Below are positions 23,230 through 34,485 of a stretch of 64,000 nucleotides of DNA, one piece after another. The position numbers were made by a program, and so were the translations under genes. The notes beneath the pieces are model-generated. The model was not told the DNA's origin and did not search any database. It was given only the letters and a program-made list of their open reading frames with translations. Source of the stretch: Hordeum vulgare subsp. vulgare (lineage: Eukaryota; Streptophyta; Magnoliopsida; Poales; Poaceae); the NCBI RefSeq assembly GCF_904849725.1, contig NC_058524.1, positions 551,369,763 through 551,433,762 of the forward strand. The letters are read 5' to 3'. Position 1 is the stretch's first letter, and each line of letters opens with the position of its first letter.

Positions 23230-24010
23230 CTAGCATAGAGTGGGACTAATGCCCTTAAGATCATCAAGAGTATATCCAATAGCAGCACGGTGCTTCCTCA
23301 GAGTTTTTAGCAACTTCTTTTCTTCATGCTCTGAGAGGCCAGCACTAATAATAACAAGATATATCTCCTTTTCATCCAGATAAGCATACATAAGAGTATC
23401 TGGCAACTTTTTAAGCTTGAACACAGGATCACCCTTTGGTGGGGTTGGATCCCCAAGCAGTTCAACAGGCAAGTTATTCTTAAGAATAGGATATTGTTCT
23501 AGGACAACTCTATCTATCTCATCCTTTCATCCATATGCATATCATTTTCATGCTCAAGCAAGTATTTCTCTAAGGGATCGGTAGGAGGCACGGCAATAGA
23601 AGCTAAGGCAATAGTTTCATCCTTACTAGGCAACTCTTTTTCATGAGGTTGTCTACCAAACTTGGAGAAATTGAACTCGTGTGACACACCTTCAAAGCCA
23701 ACAGTGACAGTTTGCTTCTCACAGTCAATGTGAGCATTGACGGTATTGAGAAAAGGTCTGCCAAATATGACGGGACAAAAGATATCTTGAGTGATAGCAA
23801 GAACGAGGAAATTAGTAGGATACTTCGTTTTACCACACAAGACTTCAACATCCCTAACAATTCCCACAGGGCAGATAGTATCTCTATTGGCAAGCTGAAT
23901 AGTGACATCAATGGGTTCTATCTCAATAGGTGCAATCTCATCTTTGATTTCATCATATAAGGATTGAGGCATTTCACTAACACTAGCACCCACGTCACAT
24001 AAACCATGAT
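23230..24010 (-). pseudogene. pol: A protease and RT N-terminus
   Basis: 23514-23993 is an aspartic protease: CDVGASVSEMPQSLYDEI, then FGRPFLNTVNAHIDCE. An in-frame TGA lies just upstream of the protease motif at about 24016. A frameshift near 23515-23525 separates it from 23230-23472 ([30 protein letters not shown]), which leads into RT and itself ends in a stop at 23230. Confidence 0.82.
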
Positions 24011-24011
24011 A

Positions 24012-25201
24012 TCAATGATCTCCTATCTTAACAGAAACAACAGGCGTGCCAACAACAGGCCTATGTTTGTCTCTAGCGCGAGGTTTAGCAATTCTAGCAG
24101 CAACTTCACAGAAGTGAATATTATGTCCCTCAACATCGTCAGACAGAAGATCTTTGATAATAGCAATGCTAGGTTCAACTCTAATTTTCTCAGGGGGTGT
24201 AGGTGGTCTAATATAGCCTCTACGTATCACAGTTGAAGATTTAGAATGATCCTTTATCCTAACAGGGAAAGGTGGTTTCTTAATGTAAGCACTGGGAACA
24301 ACAGGATCATTATAGGCAATGACTTTCTCTTCAACTGGAGTGGGTTTAACTACATTGACTTCTAAAGGAGGATGATATTTAAACCACTTCTCTTTGGGGA
24401 GATCAATATGAGCAGCAAAAATTCACATAGTGAAGCTACTATCTTAGAGTCAAGTCCATACTTAGCGCTAAAGTCACAAAAAGTATTTGTTTCAACAAAG
24501 GATTTAACGCAATCAAACTTGAGGTTCATACCTGACTCCTTACCTTCTTCAAGCTCCCAATCTTGAGAGTTGCATTTAATTCTCTCCAATAAATTCCATC
24601 TGAAGTCAATATCTCTCTTCATAAAAGAACCAGTACAAGAAGTGTCAAGCATGGTGCGATCATCATGAGAAAGCCGAGCATAGAAGTTCTGAATGATAAT
24701 TTCTCTCGAGATCTCATGATTGGGGCATGAATATAAGATTGATTTAAGCCTCCCCCAAGCTTGAGCGATGCTTTCTCTGTCACGAGGCCAAAAATTATAA
24801 ATATAATTCCGATCACGATGTACTAAATGCATAGGATAAAACTTTTGATTAAATTCCAATTTCAACCGATTGTAGTCCCATGATCCAGTATCATCACATA
24901 GCCTATACCATATCAATGCCTTATCCTTCAAAGATAAAGGAACGGCCTTCTTCTTGACCTCATCCTCGGGCAAACCTGCAAGCTTAAATAAACCACAAAC
25001 TTCATCTACATAGATTAGATGCAAGTCTGGATGTGATGTTCCATCTCGTGTAAAAGGATTAGCCAGCAGTTTCTCAAGCATACCCAAAGGAAATTCAAAG
25101 CAAATATTTTTAGTAGGTGCAGCAGGTTGAGGAGAAACTCTTTGTGCTTCCGTTCGAGGTGAAGATAACCCGAACAAGCCCCTCAAAGGATTAGTATCCA
25201 T
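24012..25201 (-). pseudogene. gag: A gag
   Basis: It starts MDTNPLRGLFGLSSPRTEAQ at 25201 (the ATG used also in B). The retrotransposon gag domain is visible: WYRLCDDTGSWDYNRLKLEF, RDRESIAQAWGRLKSILYSC, QNFYARLSHDDRTMLDTSC. A frameshift near 24420 ends the first 284-residue frame. The C-terminal part continues at 24012-24230 (RPPTPPEKIRVEPSIAIIKD). I see no zinc knuckle. It would form the particle shell. Confidence 0.85.
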
Positions 25202-25278
25202 AGTGACAAGTGACAATAAATTTCAGCACACTATATAAATGTTTCCTTACCAAGTTCCACTTACCAAAGATGCTTCAC

Positions 25279-25296
25279 TCCCCGGCAACGGCGCCA
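25279..25296 (-). promoter_or_regulatory. Primer binding site of A
   Basis: TGGCGCCGTTGCCGGGGA on the minus strand, a tRNA-Asp-type primer site, 11 bases from the LTR end GGGTGATCA. Confidence 0.88.
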
Positions 25297-25307
25297 GAAA
25301 AGAGTCT

Positions 25308-26827
25308 TGATCACCCACAAGTATTGGGGGTCTTCATAGTCCTTTCAATAAGTAAGAGTGTCGAACCCAACAAGGAGCAGAAGGATCTGACAAGTGGTTT
25401 TCAGCAAGGAAATATCTGCAAGCACTGTAATTATCGGTAACAAGTGATTGTGTGGTGAGATGATTCGTAGCAAGCAACAAGTAACAAAAGTAGCAACAGT
25501 GCAGCAAGGTGGCCCAATCCCTTTTGTAGCAAGGGACAAGCCTGGACAAAGTCTTATAGGAGGTCAAACGCTCCCGAGGACACACGGGAATTTCTGTCAT
25601 GCTAGTTTTCATCATGTTCATATGATTCGCGTTCTTTACTTTGATAGTTTTTTATGTGGGTGGACCGGCGCTTGGGTACTGCCCTTACTTGTACAAGCAT
25701 ACCACTTATGATTAACCGCTCTCGCAAGCATCTGCAACTACGAAAGAAGAATTAAGACAAAGTCTAACCATAGCATTAAACTAGTGGATCCAAATCAGCC
25801 CCTTACGAAGAAACGCATAAACTAGGGTTTAAGCTTCTGTCACTCTAGCAACCCATCATCTACTTACTACTTCCCAATGCCTTCCTCTAGGCCCAAATAA
25901 TGGTGAAGTGCTATGTAGTCGACGTTCACATAACACCACTAGAGGAAAAACAACATACAACACATCAAAATATCAAACGAATACCAAATTCACATGACGA
26001 CTATTAGCATGACTTATCCCATGTCCTCAGGAACAAACAAACTACTCATAAAGCATAATCATATTCATGACCAGTGAGGTAATGAGTAGCATCAAGGATC
26101 TGAACATAAACTCTTCCACCAAGTAATCCAACTAGCATCAACTACAAAGAGTAATTAACACTACTAGCAACCTTACAAGTACCAATCGGAGTCGCGAGAT
26201 GGAGATTGGTTACAAGAGATGAACTAGGGTTTGGAGATGAGATGGTGCTGATGAAGATGTTGATGGTAACGATTCCCCTCCGATGAGAGGAGTGTTGGTG
26301 ATGACGATGGAGACGATTTCCCCCTCCGGGAAGGAAGTTTCCCCGGCAGGATCGTCCTACGGGAGCTCTAGATTGGTTCTGCTTAAGTTCCGCCTCGTGG
26401 CGGCAGCGAATCCATGAAAAAGCCTCCTCCTGATTTTTTTCCGGACGAAACCCTTCATGTAGCAGAAGAGGGGGGCCAGTGGGCCAGCAGGCTTCCCACA
26501 AGCCCCCTAGGCGCGGCCAGGGGGTGGCCGCGCCTATCAGGCTTGTGGCCACCTGCTGGCGCCCCTCTGGCGCTTCTTCGGCCCAATATTTTTTATAAAT
26601 CCAGAAAAAATCATCGTTGATTTTTACGGCGTTTGGAGTTGCGTAGAATAGGTATCTCAAACTTGCTCCAATTTCAGTCTAGAATTCCAGCTGCCGGCAT
26701 TCTCCCTCTTCTTGTAAACCTTGCAAAATAAGAGAGAAAAGGCATAAGTATTGTACCGTGAAGTGAAATAACAGCCCAAAAAGTGATAAATATGAACATG
26801 AAAACATGATGCAAAATGGACGTATCA
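25308..26827 (-). repeat. 5' LTR of A
   Basis: 1520 bp, TGATCACCC...GACGTATCA on the plus strand. The minus-strand TATA-like TTTATAAAAAATATT is near 26587-26600 and the palindrome copy is at 26495-26549. It is flanked by the PBS on the left and D1 sequence on the right. Confidence 0.92.
26495..26549. repeat. GC-rich palindromic module (A 5' LTR)
   Basis: CCCACAAGCC...CTAGGCGCGGCC-AGGGGGT-GGCCGCGCCTA...GGCTTGTGG: a nearly perfect stem of more than 20 pairs. It lies ~40-95 bases downstream of the minus-strand TATA-like box. Confidence 0.85.
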
Positions 26828-27517
26828 GTACTCCAAGAAAATTTGCTATGCGAGTGGCATAGATCCCACCAAAGAAATCCCCTTCATTAGCATTATTATT
26901 TAGCCTCCTCGCGATTATAGCTCCCATGTTGAAATTCTATCACCCGTTACTGTGCTCTTAAGAATACTAAGGTCAGGTGCGCAGAGGTGACAATGCTCGG
27001 TCTTGCCGTTAATGCATCTACCTATGAAGAGGGCAAAGTAATGCAAGGCAGGAAAATGAATGCTCCCCGTGGTAGCATGCGCAATATCTCTAGTTTCTCC
27101 GACAGTTATACTAGAGATGAAATCTCTAACTGAAGACTTAGGAGGATCATTGAGACTACCCCAATCAGGTATCTTGCAAATTCTATTGAAATCCTCTAAA
27201 TCCATGGTATACGATTTGTCATAGAGGTCAAACAGTATGGATGTGTCACGGCCAGCTAAAAATTTGAATCTACGAACAAAAGTGGTAGTGAGAGAAGTAT
27301 ATTGTTCACATTTATTGAAGATGAATTCTTCAAGTCCGACATTGTGAACAAGTGTATCAAACTTGTCTTTGAAACCTGCATTAATCATGAATTCATCAGA
27401 AGGCCATTCACATGGTTGTACCTGTACGTTCCTCGGTTGGTAAGGATCGGGCTCCCGAATCGCGAGACGGGGACCCCTCTTGCTTGAAGAACCACCATGA
27501 TAGTTTTTCCTGAACAT
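26828..27517 (-). pseudogene. D1 downstream ORF: plant retrotransposon ORF / 'putative plant transposon protein' family
   Basis: 27517-26915 reads as 200 residues from MFRKNYHGGSSSKRGPRLAI, with the block ACEWPSDEF-like (PCEWPSDEFMINAGF), GSIHFPALHYFALFIGRCI, ILKSTVTGD. After a frameshift near 26920 it continues with DFFGGIYATRIANF. The same protein type is at 56698-57769 in D2 (GGIYATRLARHF). I recognise these as the Athila-associated ORF / 'putative plant transposon protein' type. Element A inserted within this ORF at 26827/26828, so the rest lies left of the window. Function is unknown. Confidence 0.65.
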
Positions 27518-27969
27518 CTTCCTTTTTCTGAAATTTTTAGTGACTCAAAGGAAAAGTGAACAAGGCTCAACGAAACTCATAGCAACTACTCCTACAAGTG
27601 ATTAGAGGCCATATCATGCATCAAAACTACTTGGGACCAACTAAAATTAACATCCAAATCTCAAGAACAGGGACACCAAGGCAGCAATAATACGCAACGA
27701 ATAAAGCGCTAGAACAAAAACTAATTGGACCAATGGAGGAGTCACATACCAAGGAACAATTTCCCCAAAACAATTTGGTGAATGGGACTTTGCACAAGGA
27801 GATCGAAAATCGTAGCAAGAAGAGCAAGAACACGGGTTTGAGCTGTAGAATGATTTTTATGGAGGTAGGAGAAGGAGATGGGAGCTGGAATAAGTGGAGA
27901 GGGGCTACGTGGGCCCCACAAGCCAGATAGGCGCGGCTAGGGGGTGCCCCCGCCTCCTGGGCTTGTGGC
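27518..27969 (-). other. D1 internal spacer with palindromic module
   Basis: Non-coding on both strands as far as I can see. It matches 57770-58239 in D2. The palindrome copy is at 27914-27968. C inserted in its right arm; TSD GTGGC at 27965-27969 and 47419-47423. Confidence 0.8.
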
Positions 27970-28235
27970 TGATACGTCTCCAACGTATCTATAATTTTTG
28001 ATGGTTTCATGGTATTATCTTGTCAAACTTTGGATGTTCTGTATGCCTTTTATATCTTTATTGGGACTAACTTATTAACTCAGTGCCAAGTGCGAGTTCT
28101 TGTTTTTTCCATGTTTTTGACCCTTTTCAGAGGAGGATTTTAAACGGAGTCCAAACGGAACGAAACTTCCAAAACGATTTTTTCCGAAACAGAAGAAGAT
28201 CGGGGAACTTGAGAACCAAGGCAGGGGGCCACCAG

Positions 28236-28292
28236 GGACCCCAAAGCTCCCTAGCCACGGCTAGGGGGCCCGTGCCTCCCAGGCTTGTGGGC
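28236..28292. repeat. GC-rich palindromic module (C 5' LTR)
   Basis: Diverged arms (CCCCAAAGCT...AGGCTTGTGGG) around CTAGCCACGGCTAGGGGG. Here it lies upstream of the TATA box relative to transcription, opposite to its placement in A, B and D. A second C copy is at 34754-34813. Confidence 0.75.
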
Positions 28293-28323
28293 TCCCTGGG
28301 CCACCTCTGCCCTAGGTCTTTCG

Positions 28324-28335
28324 CCTATATATTCC
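28324..28335 (+). promoter_or_regulatory. TATA box in C 5' LTR
   Basis: CTATATATTCCC; transcription would start near 28355. The 3' LTR copy is at 34846-34857. Confidence 0.6.
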
Positions 28336-29524
28336 CAAAAATTCCAGAAAAAATCAGGAGATCATCGAAAGTACTTCTCCACCGCCGCAAACTTCTGTCT
28401 CTGCAAGATCCCATCTGGGGCACGTTTTGGTGCCCTCCCGGAGGGGGAATTCGGATACGGAGGGCTTCTTCATCAACACCATGACCTCTCCGATGATGCG
28501 TGAGTAGTTCACCATATACCTACGGGTCCATAGCTAGTAGCTAGATGGCTTCTTCTCTCTCTTGGATCTTCAATGCAAAGTTCTCCATGATCTTCATGGA
28601 GATCTATCTGATGTAATCTTCTTTTGCGATGTGTTTGTCGAGATTCGATGAATTGTGGATTTATGATCAGATTATCTATGAATCTTATTTGAGTTTCTTC
28701 TGATCTCTTATATGCATGATTTCATATCCTTGTAATTCTCTTCGAGTTGTGGGTTTTGTTTGTCCAGCTTGATCTATGATTCTTGCAATGGGAGAAGTGC
28801 TTGGTTTTGGGTTCATACCGTGCGGTGACCTCACCCAGTGACAGAAGGGGTAGCGAGGCACGCATCGTGTTGTTGCCATCAAGGGTAGAAAGATGGGGTT
28901 TTCATCATTGGTTTGAGATTATCCCTCTACATCATGTCATCTTGCTTAAGGCGTTACTCTGTTTGTCATGAACTCAATACACTAGATGCATGTTGGATAG
29001 CGGTCGATGTGTGGAGTAATAGTAGTAGATTCAAAAAGTATCGGTCTACTTGTCTCGGATGTGATGCCTATATGTATGATCATTGCCTTAGATATCGTCA
29101 TGACTTTGCGCGGTTCTATCAATTGCTCGACAGTAATTTGTTCACCCACCATAATATTTGCTATTTTGAGAGAAGCCTCTAGTGAACACTATGGCCCACG
29201 GGTCTACTTCACACCATATTTTCAGCCTTACTATTTTACTTCGTTGCACTTTCCGCCTTCAGATCTCAATTTGCAATCAATCTTGAAGGGATTGACAACC
29301 ACTTTATAGTGTTGGGTGCAAGCTCTTTTGTGTTTGCGCAGGTACTCTGGACTTGACGAGATTCTCCTACTGGACTGATACCTTGGTTCTCAAACTGAGG
29401 GAAATACTTACTGCTCGTGTGCTGCATCACCGTTTCCTCTTCAAGGGAAAAACCAACGCAAGCCCGTCTCCGTCAACGTGTCAATCTCTCGCGTTGTTGT
29501 GTGTTGCCGTAGCAGAAGAATTTC

Positions 29525-29542
29525 TGGCACCGTTGCCGGGGA
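29525..29542 (+). promoter_or_regulatory. Primer binding site of C
   Basis: TGGCACCGTTGCCGGGGA, 10 bases after the LTR end; one base (A for G) from the site in A and D2. Confidence 0.85.
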
Positions 29543-29747
29543 CATTCAAGTCAAGAACTCATCCAAGTAAGTGTCGCAAACTCATCTCTTGCATTTACTT
29601 TTTTGCCTCTCGTTTTCCTCTCCCCCACTTCTGAAAAACAAAAATTTACAAAAAAAATATTTGCCTTTTTCGTTTGCCTTTTCGTTCGCCCTTTTCTCTC
29701 GCTTGCTCTTTGTTCGCTTGTGTGCTTTCTTGCTTGCTGAAGTCACC

Positions 29748-31824
29748 ATGACTGAAAACACCAAACTTTGTGACTTCTCGAATACTAATAATAATGATTT
29801 TATTAGTACTCCGATTGCTCCCGCCACTAGTGCGTAGTCATACGAAATCAATGCCGCTTTGCTGAATCTTGTTATGAAAGAGAAATTTTCCGGCCTTCCT
29901 AGTGAAGATGCTGCATCCCATCTTAATACCTTCATAGAGCTTTAAGATATGCAAAAGAAGAAAGATGTGGGTAATGATGTGATTAAATTCAAGCTTTTTT
30001 CCTTTCTCGTTGCGAGATCGAGCAAAAACTTGGTTTTCGTCTTTGCCCAAAAATAGTATTGATTCTTGGGATAAGTGCAAAGATGCTTATATATCCAAGT
30101 ATTTTCCGCCGGCTAAGATTATCTCTCTCCGTAATGATATCATGAATTTTAAGCAACTTGTTCATGAACATGTTGCACAATCTTGGGAGAGAATGAAATT
30201 GATGATTAGAAATTGTCCCGCTCATGGCTTGAGTCTTTGGATGATTATACAAATCTTTTACGCTGGCTTGAATTTCGCTTCTAGAAATATCTTGGACTCT
30301 GCCTTAGGTGGAACGTTCAAGGAAATCACATTAGGAGAAGCCATGAAACTCCTAGACAATATCATGACGAACTAGACTCAGTGGCACACTGAAAGGTCAC
30401 CTACTAGTAAGAAGGTACACGCTATAGAAGAAATTAACTCGTTGAGTGCTAAGATGGACGAGTTAATGAATTTGGTTGCTAGTAGAAGTGCTCCTTTAGA
30501 TCCTAATGATATGCCCTTGTCTTCATTCATTGAGAGTAGCAACGCTAGCTTGGACGTTAATTTTGTTGGTAGGAATAATTTTGGCAACAACAATGCTTTT
30601 AGAGGAAACTATGTTCCTAGGCCTTTTCCTAGTAACCTCTCTAATAACTTTGGCAACTCCTACAACAATACTCATGGAAATTACAATAGATTACCCTCTG
30701 ATCTAGAGAGTAATATCAAAGAGTTTATCAACTCGCAAAAGATTTTCAATGCGTCCATAGAGGAAAAACTACTCAAATTTGACGATTTGGCTAAGAGCGT
30801 TGATAGAATGTCTAGTGATATTGATGCTTTGAAAGTTAGATGTGCTCCTCCCAAGATCAATATGGATGAAACTTTGAAAGCTATGCGTGTTTCCATGAGT
30901 GAGAGCAAAGAAAGAACCGCCCAAATTCGTGCTAGACATGAATGGCTTAAAAAGGCGGGTTCTCGTGATAAGAATCACGAAGATCTTAAAGTGCTTGGTG
31001 TGACTCCCATTGAATCTTTGTTTTCTTGTGTCAAACCTAATGATGATGGGGCTGGATATGAATCCACTTTGGTTGAAAAACGCCCCAATGATTCGGAGTC
31101 CATCTCTCTTGATGCTAAAAGCATTGAAAGTGGAGTAGAATATATTAAAACTTTGAGTAGTAATGAAATTACTACTTTGGATTTCAAGGAATTTAATTAT
31201 GATAGTTGCTCCTTGATTGAATACATTTCCTTGATGCAATCCATGCTAAACTCTCCACACGCTTATAGCCAAAACAAGGCCTTTACCGATCATATCGTTG
31301 AAGCTATGATAAAATCTCTTGAAGAGAAACTTGAATTGGAAGTCTCTATCCCTAGAAAGCTTCATGATTAGTGGGAACCTACTATCAAAATCAAAATAAA
31401 AAACTATGAATGCAATGCTTTGTGTGATTTGGGTGCTAGTGTTTCTGCGATTCCAAAGTCTTTATGTGATATTCTGGGTTCTAATGAGATTGAAGAGTGT
31501 TCTCTTAATTTGCATCTTGTGGATTCTACTGTCAAGAAACCCATGGGAAGGATAAATGATGTTCTTATTATTGAAAATAGGAACTATTTACCCATGGATT
31601 TCATTGTGCTTGACATTGATTGCAATCCTACATGCCCTATTATTCTTGGTAGACCTTTCCTAAGGACTATCGGTGCTATCATCGATATGAAGGAAGGGAA
31701 TATTAGATTTCAATTTCCTTTAAAGAAGGGCATGGAGCACTTTCCTAGAAATAAAATAAGATTGCCTTATGAATCCATGATGAGGGCTACTTATGGTTTG
31801 AGCACCAGAGACGACGATACGTGA
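29748..31824 (+). pseudogene. gag: C gag-protease
   Basis: It starts MTENTKLCDFSNTNNNDF at 29748. Stops occur at 29835-29837, 29943-29945, 30373-30375 and 31369-31371, with a frameshift near 30000. Gag domain: DRAKTWFSSLPKNSIDSWD, KYFPPAKIISLRNDIMNFKQ, VAQSWERMKLMIRNCPAHGL. A Gly/Asn-rich linker (NNFGNSYNNTHGNYNR) follows, then a long helical region. Protease: ALCDLGASVSAIPKSL with the catalytic Asp, and IILGRPFLRTIGAIID. Nothing like RT follows; the frame ends at 31824. Gag would package RNA, but the copy would depend on RT and integrase from elsewhere. Confidence 0.87.
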
Positions 31825-31869
31825 TTCTATCGCCTTATGCCTAGCTAAGGGCGTTAAACAATAGCGCTT

Positions 31870-31887
31870 GTTGGGAGGCAACCCAAT
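31870..31887 (+). promoter_or_regulatory. Hairpin after the C gag-protease stop
   Basis: GTTGGG-AGGCAA-CCCAAT, stem TTGGG/CCCAA, 46 bases after the stop codon at 31822-31824. From memory this segment recurs in related Triticeae elements. Confidence 0.5.
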
Positions 31888-32515
31888 GAATTTATTTATT
31901 TTTATTTCTGTTTTGTTGCATCCACACCATCATAATTCTGTTATGATTGTGTCTTTTGTGTTTCTTTTTGTGTTTGAGCCAAGCAAAACCTTTATGACTA
32001 GTCTTGGTGATGGTTGTTTGATCCTGTTGGAAAAAGACAGAAACTTTTTGCACACGAGATTATTTTTCATTTTTATTCAGAAAGAGCTTTTGAGTTGATT
32101 CTTTTTGCTTCTGGTTGACATGCCTTTTGCCTAGGCATTCGTAATGTTTCAGAATTTTTGAGGTACCAGAAGTATATGAAGTATACAGATTGCTACAAAC
32201 TAGTCTGTTTTTTTTGAGTTGGTTGCTTGTTTTGATGAAACTATGGATAGTATCGGTGGGTACTAGCCATGGAAAAGTGAGAATACAGTAATCTAACACC
32301 AATATAAATAGAAATCAAGATTGCTACAGTACCTAAAGAGGTGGTAGTTTGTTTTCTTGTGCTAATGTTATCACGAGTTTCTGTTTAAGTTTTGTGTTGT
32401 GAAGTTTTCAAGTTTTGGGTGATGTTCTCATGGACAAAGGGATAAACAGTGGAAAGAGCTCAATCTTGGCGATGCCCAAGGCACCCCAAGATAAATTCAA
32501 GGACACCAAAAATCC

Positions 32516-32547
32516 TAAGCTTGGGGATGCCCCGGGAAGGCATCCCC
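32516..32547 (+). promoter_or_regulatory. Internal PPT copy of C within a hairpin
   Basis: TAAGCTTGGGGATGC matches C's 3' PPT (34469-34484). Its GGGGATGCC pairs with GGCATCCCC (9 bp, loop CCGGGAA). It lies 1.95 kb upstream of the 3' PPT. Confidence 0.65.
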
Positions 32548-33617
32548 TCCTTCGTCTTCAATCCATCGGTAACATTACTTGGAGCTATATTTTTATTCAC
32601 CACATGATATGGGGTTTGCTTGGAGCTTCTCATATCGTATGAGTCTTTTCTTTTTGGTGTGTCACAATCATCCTTGCTGCACACCTTTTTGAGAGAGATA
32701 CATGCACTCATCTTGATTTTGCTAGAATGCTCATCGTGCTTCACTTATATCTTTTGAGCTAGATAATTTTGCTCTTTGTGCTTCACTTAGATCTTTTACA
32801 GCACGGTGGTGCGTGACTTGGTAGTTGGCTTATGCTATGAAAGTAGTCCCAAAGATGATAGGCACCCAAAGAGGATACAAAAACCTCCATCTTCATGTGC
32901 ATTGAGTAGAATAAGAAGTCTTGATTCCTCTCAATTAGTTTTGAGCCATGGATTTGGTAATATTAAGAGTTATGTTAGTAGGATGTTGTGAATCTAGAAA
33001 TACTTGTGTTGAAGTTAGTGATTCTCGTAGCATGCACGTAAGGTGAACCGTTATGTTAGGAAGTCGGAGCATAATTGATCTATTGATTGTCATCCTTTGT
33101 GTTGAGGTCGGGATCGCGCGATGGTTAACACCTACCAACCCTTCCCCTAGGAGTATGCGTTTAGCACTTTGTTTCGATTACTAATAAAAACTTTCGCAAC
33201 AAGTATGTGAGTTCTTCATGATTAATGTGAGTCCATGGTATAGATGCACTTTCACCTTCCACCATTACTAGCCTCTCTAGTGCCGCGCAACTTTCGCCGG
33301 TGCACAAACCCACCATATGCCTTCCTCAAAACAGCCACCATACCTACCTACTATGGCATTTTCATAGCCATTCCGAGATATATTGCCATGCAACTCCCAC
33401 CGTTCCGTCTCATGACTTGTGCCATCACTCTCATATTTCCATTGCATGATCGTAAGATAGCTAGCGAGATGTTTCAACGTCATACGGCAAGCTAGATTGT
33501 TGCACATCCCGGTACACTGCCGGAGGCATTTCTTATAGAGTCGTCATCGTTCTAAGCTTTGAGCTATGAGTAAATAAAAGTGTGATGATCATCATTATTA
33601 GAGCATTGTCCCATGTG

Positions 33618-33710
33618 AGGAAATAAAAAAAGAGGCCAAAGAGCCCAAATAAAAAAAGGGAAAGAGGCCCAAGAGCCCAAATAAAAAAAGAGAAAAAAGA
33701 AAGAAGGGAC
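33618..33710 (+). repeat. Purine-rich short tandem repeat in C
   Basis: About three copies of a ~30-38 base unit of the form AAATAAAAAAAG + GGCCCAAGAGCCC, with variable A/G spacers. Confidence 0.7.
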
Positions 33711-34468
33711 AATGCTACTATCTTTTTCCACACTTGTGCTTCATAATAGCACCATGTGCTTCATGATTGAGAGCCTCTCGTTTCGTCACCACCATATGCT
33801 AGTGGGAATCTTTATTATATAACTTGGCTTGTATATTCCAATGATGGGCTTCCTCAAAATTGCCCTAGGTCTTCGTGAGCAAGCAAGTTGGATGCACACC
33901 CACTAGTTCTCCTTTTGAGCTTTCACATACTTATAGCTCTAGTGCATCCTTTGTATGGTAATCCCTACTCATTCACTTTGATATCTATTAATGGGCATCT
34001 CCATAGCCCTTTGATATGCCGAGTCAATGTGACCATCTCCTCCCTTTTTGTCTCACAACCACCACCACACTCTATTCCACCTATAGTGCTATATCCATGG
34101 CTCACGCTCATGTATTGCATGATAGTTATAAAAAGTTTGAGAAAGTAAGTGCGCGAAACAATTACTTGGCCAATACCAGGGTTGTGCTTGATTTAAATTA
34201 GTTGTGTCAGGATGATGGAGCATAGCCAGACTATATGATTTTGTAGGGATAACTTTCCTTGGCCTTGTTATTTTGAAAGTTCATGATTACCTTGCTAGTT
34301 TGCTTGAAGTATTATTGTTTTCATGTCAACAGTAAACTATTGTTTTGAATCTTACGGATCTGAACATTCATGTCACACGAAAGAAGTTACAAAGGACAAC
34401 TATGCTAGGTAGCATTCCACATCAAAAATTCAGTCTTTATCACTTCCCTACTCGAGGACGAGCAGGAG

Positions 34469-34484
34469 TTAAGCTTGGGGATGC
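34469..34484 (+). promoter_or_regulatory. 3' PPT of C
   Basis: TTAAGCTTGGGGATGC, one base before the 3' LTR. CTCG-AGGA-CGAG (34451-34462) forms a small hairpin just upstream. Confidence 0.85.
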
Positions 34485-34485
34485 T

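Larger units (their letters stand above)
1..26827 (-). mobile_element. Element A: Athila-type Ty3/gypsy LTR retrotransposon (left end outside window)
   Basis: Two homologous LTRs (1-1279, cut by the window edge, and 25308-26827) flank a minus-strand gag-protease-RT-RNase H-integrase-accessory ORF region. By comparison with the right LTR, the window begins about 243 bases into the left LTR. LTR ends read TGATACGTCC and, at the other end, GGGTGATCA. The PBS (25279-25296) matches tRNA-Asp-type primer sites and the PPT lies at 1280-1293. The element sits in element D1; its right flank starts GTACT, the presumed TSD, but the left flank is not visible. It was later interrupted by S1 and T. Every ORF has stops, frameshifts or deletions, so it is dead as an autonomous copy. 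B is a second copy of the same family. Confidence 0.9.
27970..29514 (+). repeat. 5' LTR of C
   Basis: 1545 bp, TGATACGTCTCC...TTGCCGTAGCA. The first 20 bases contain the palindrome GATACGT-CTCCA-ACGTATC. The TATA box CTATATATTCCC is at 28324-28335 and the GC-rich palindrome is upstream of it at 28236-28292. It is followed by the PBS. Confidence 0.92.
31825..34468 (+). other. C long non-coding 3' region
   Basis: No supportable ORF in 2.6 kb. It holds a stable hairpin right after the gag-protease stop (31870-31887), an internal PPT within a 9-bp hairpin (32516-32547), and a purine-rich tandem repeat (33618-33710). Confidence 0.8.

Noticed and set aside
28685..29182. ORFs in the C 5' LTR (28685-28882, 28783-28971, 28913-29182) and their copies at 46588-47085.
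   Set aside because: They repeat only because the LTR does; they overlap on both strands and show no domain.
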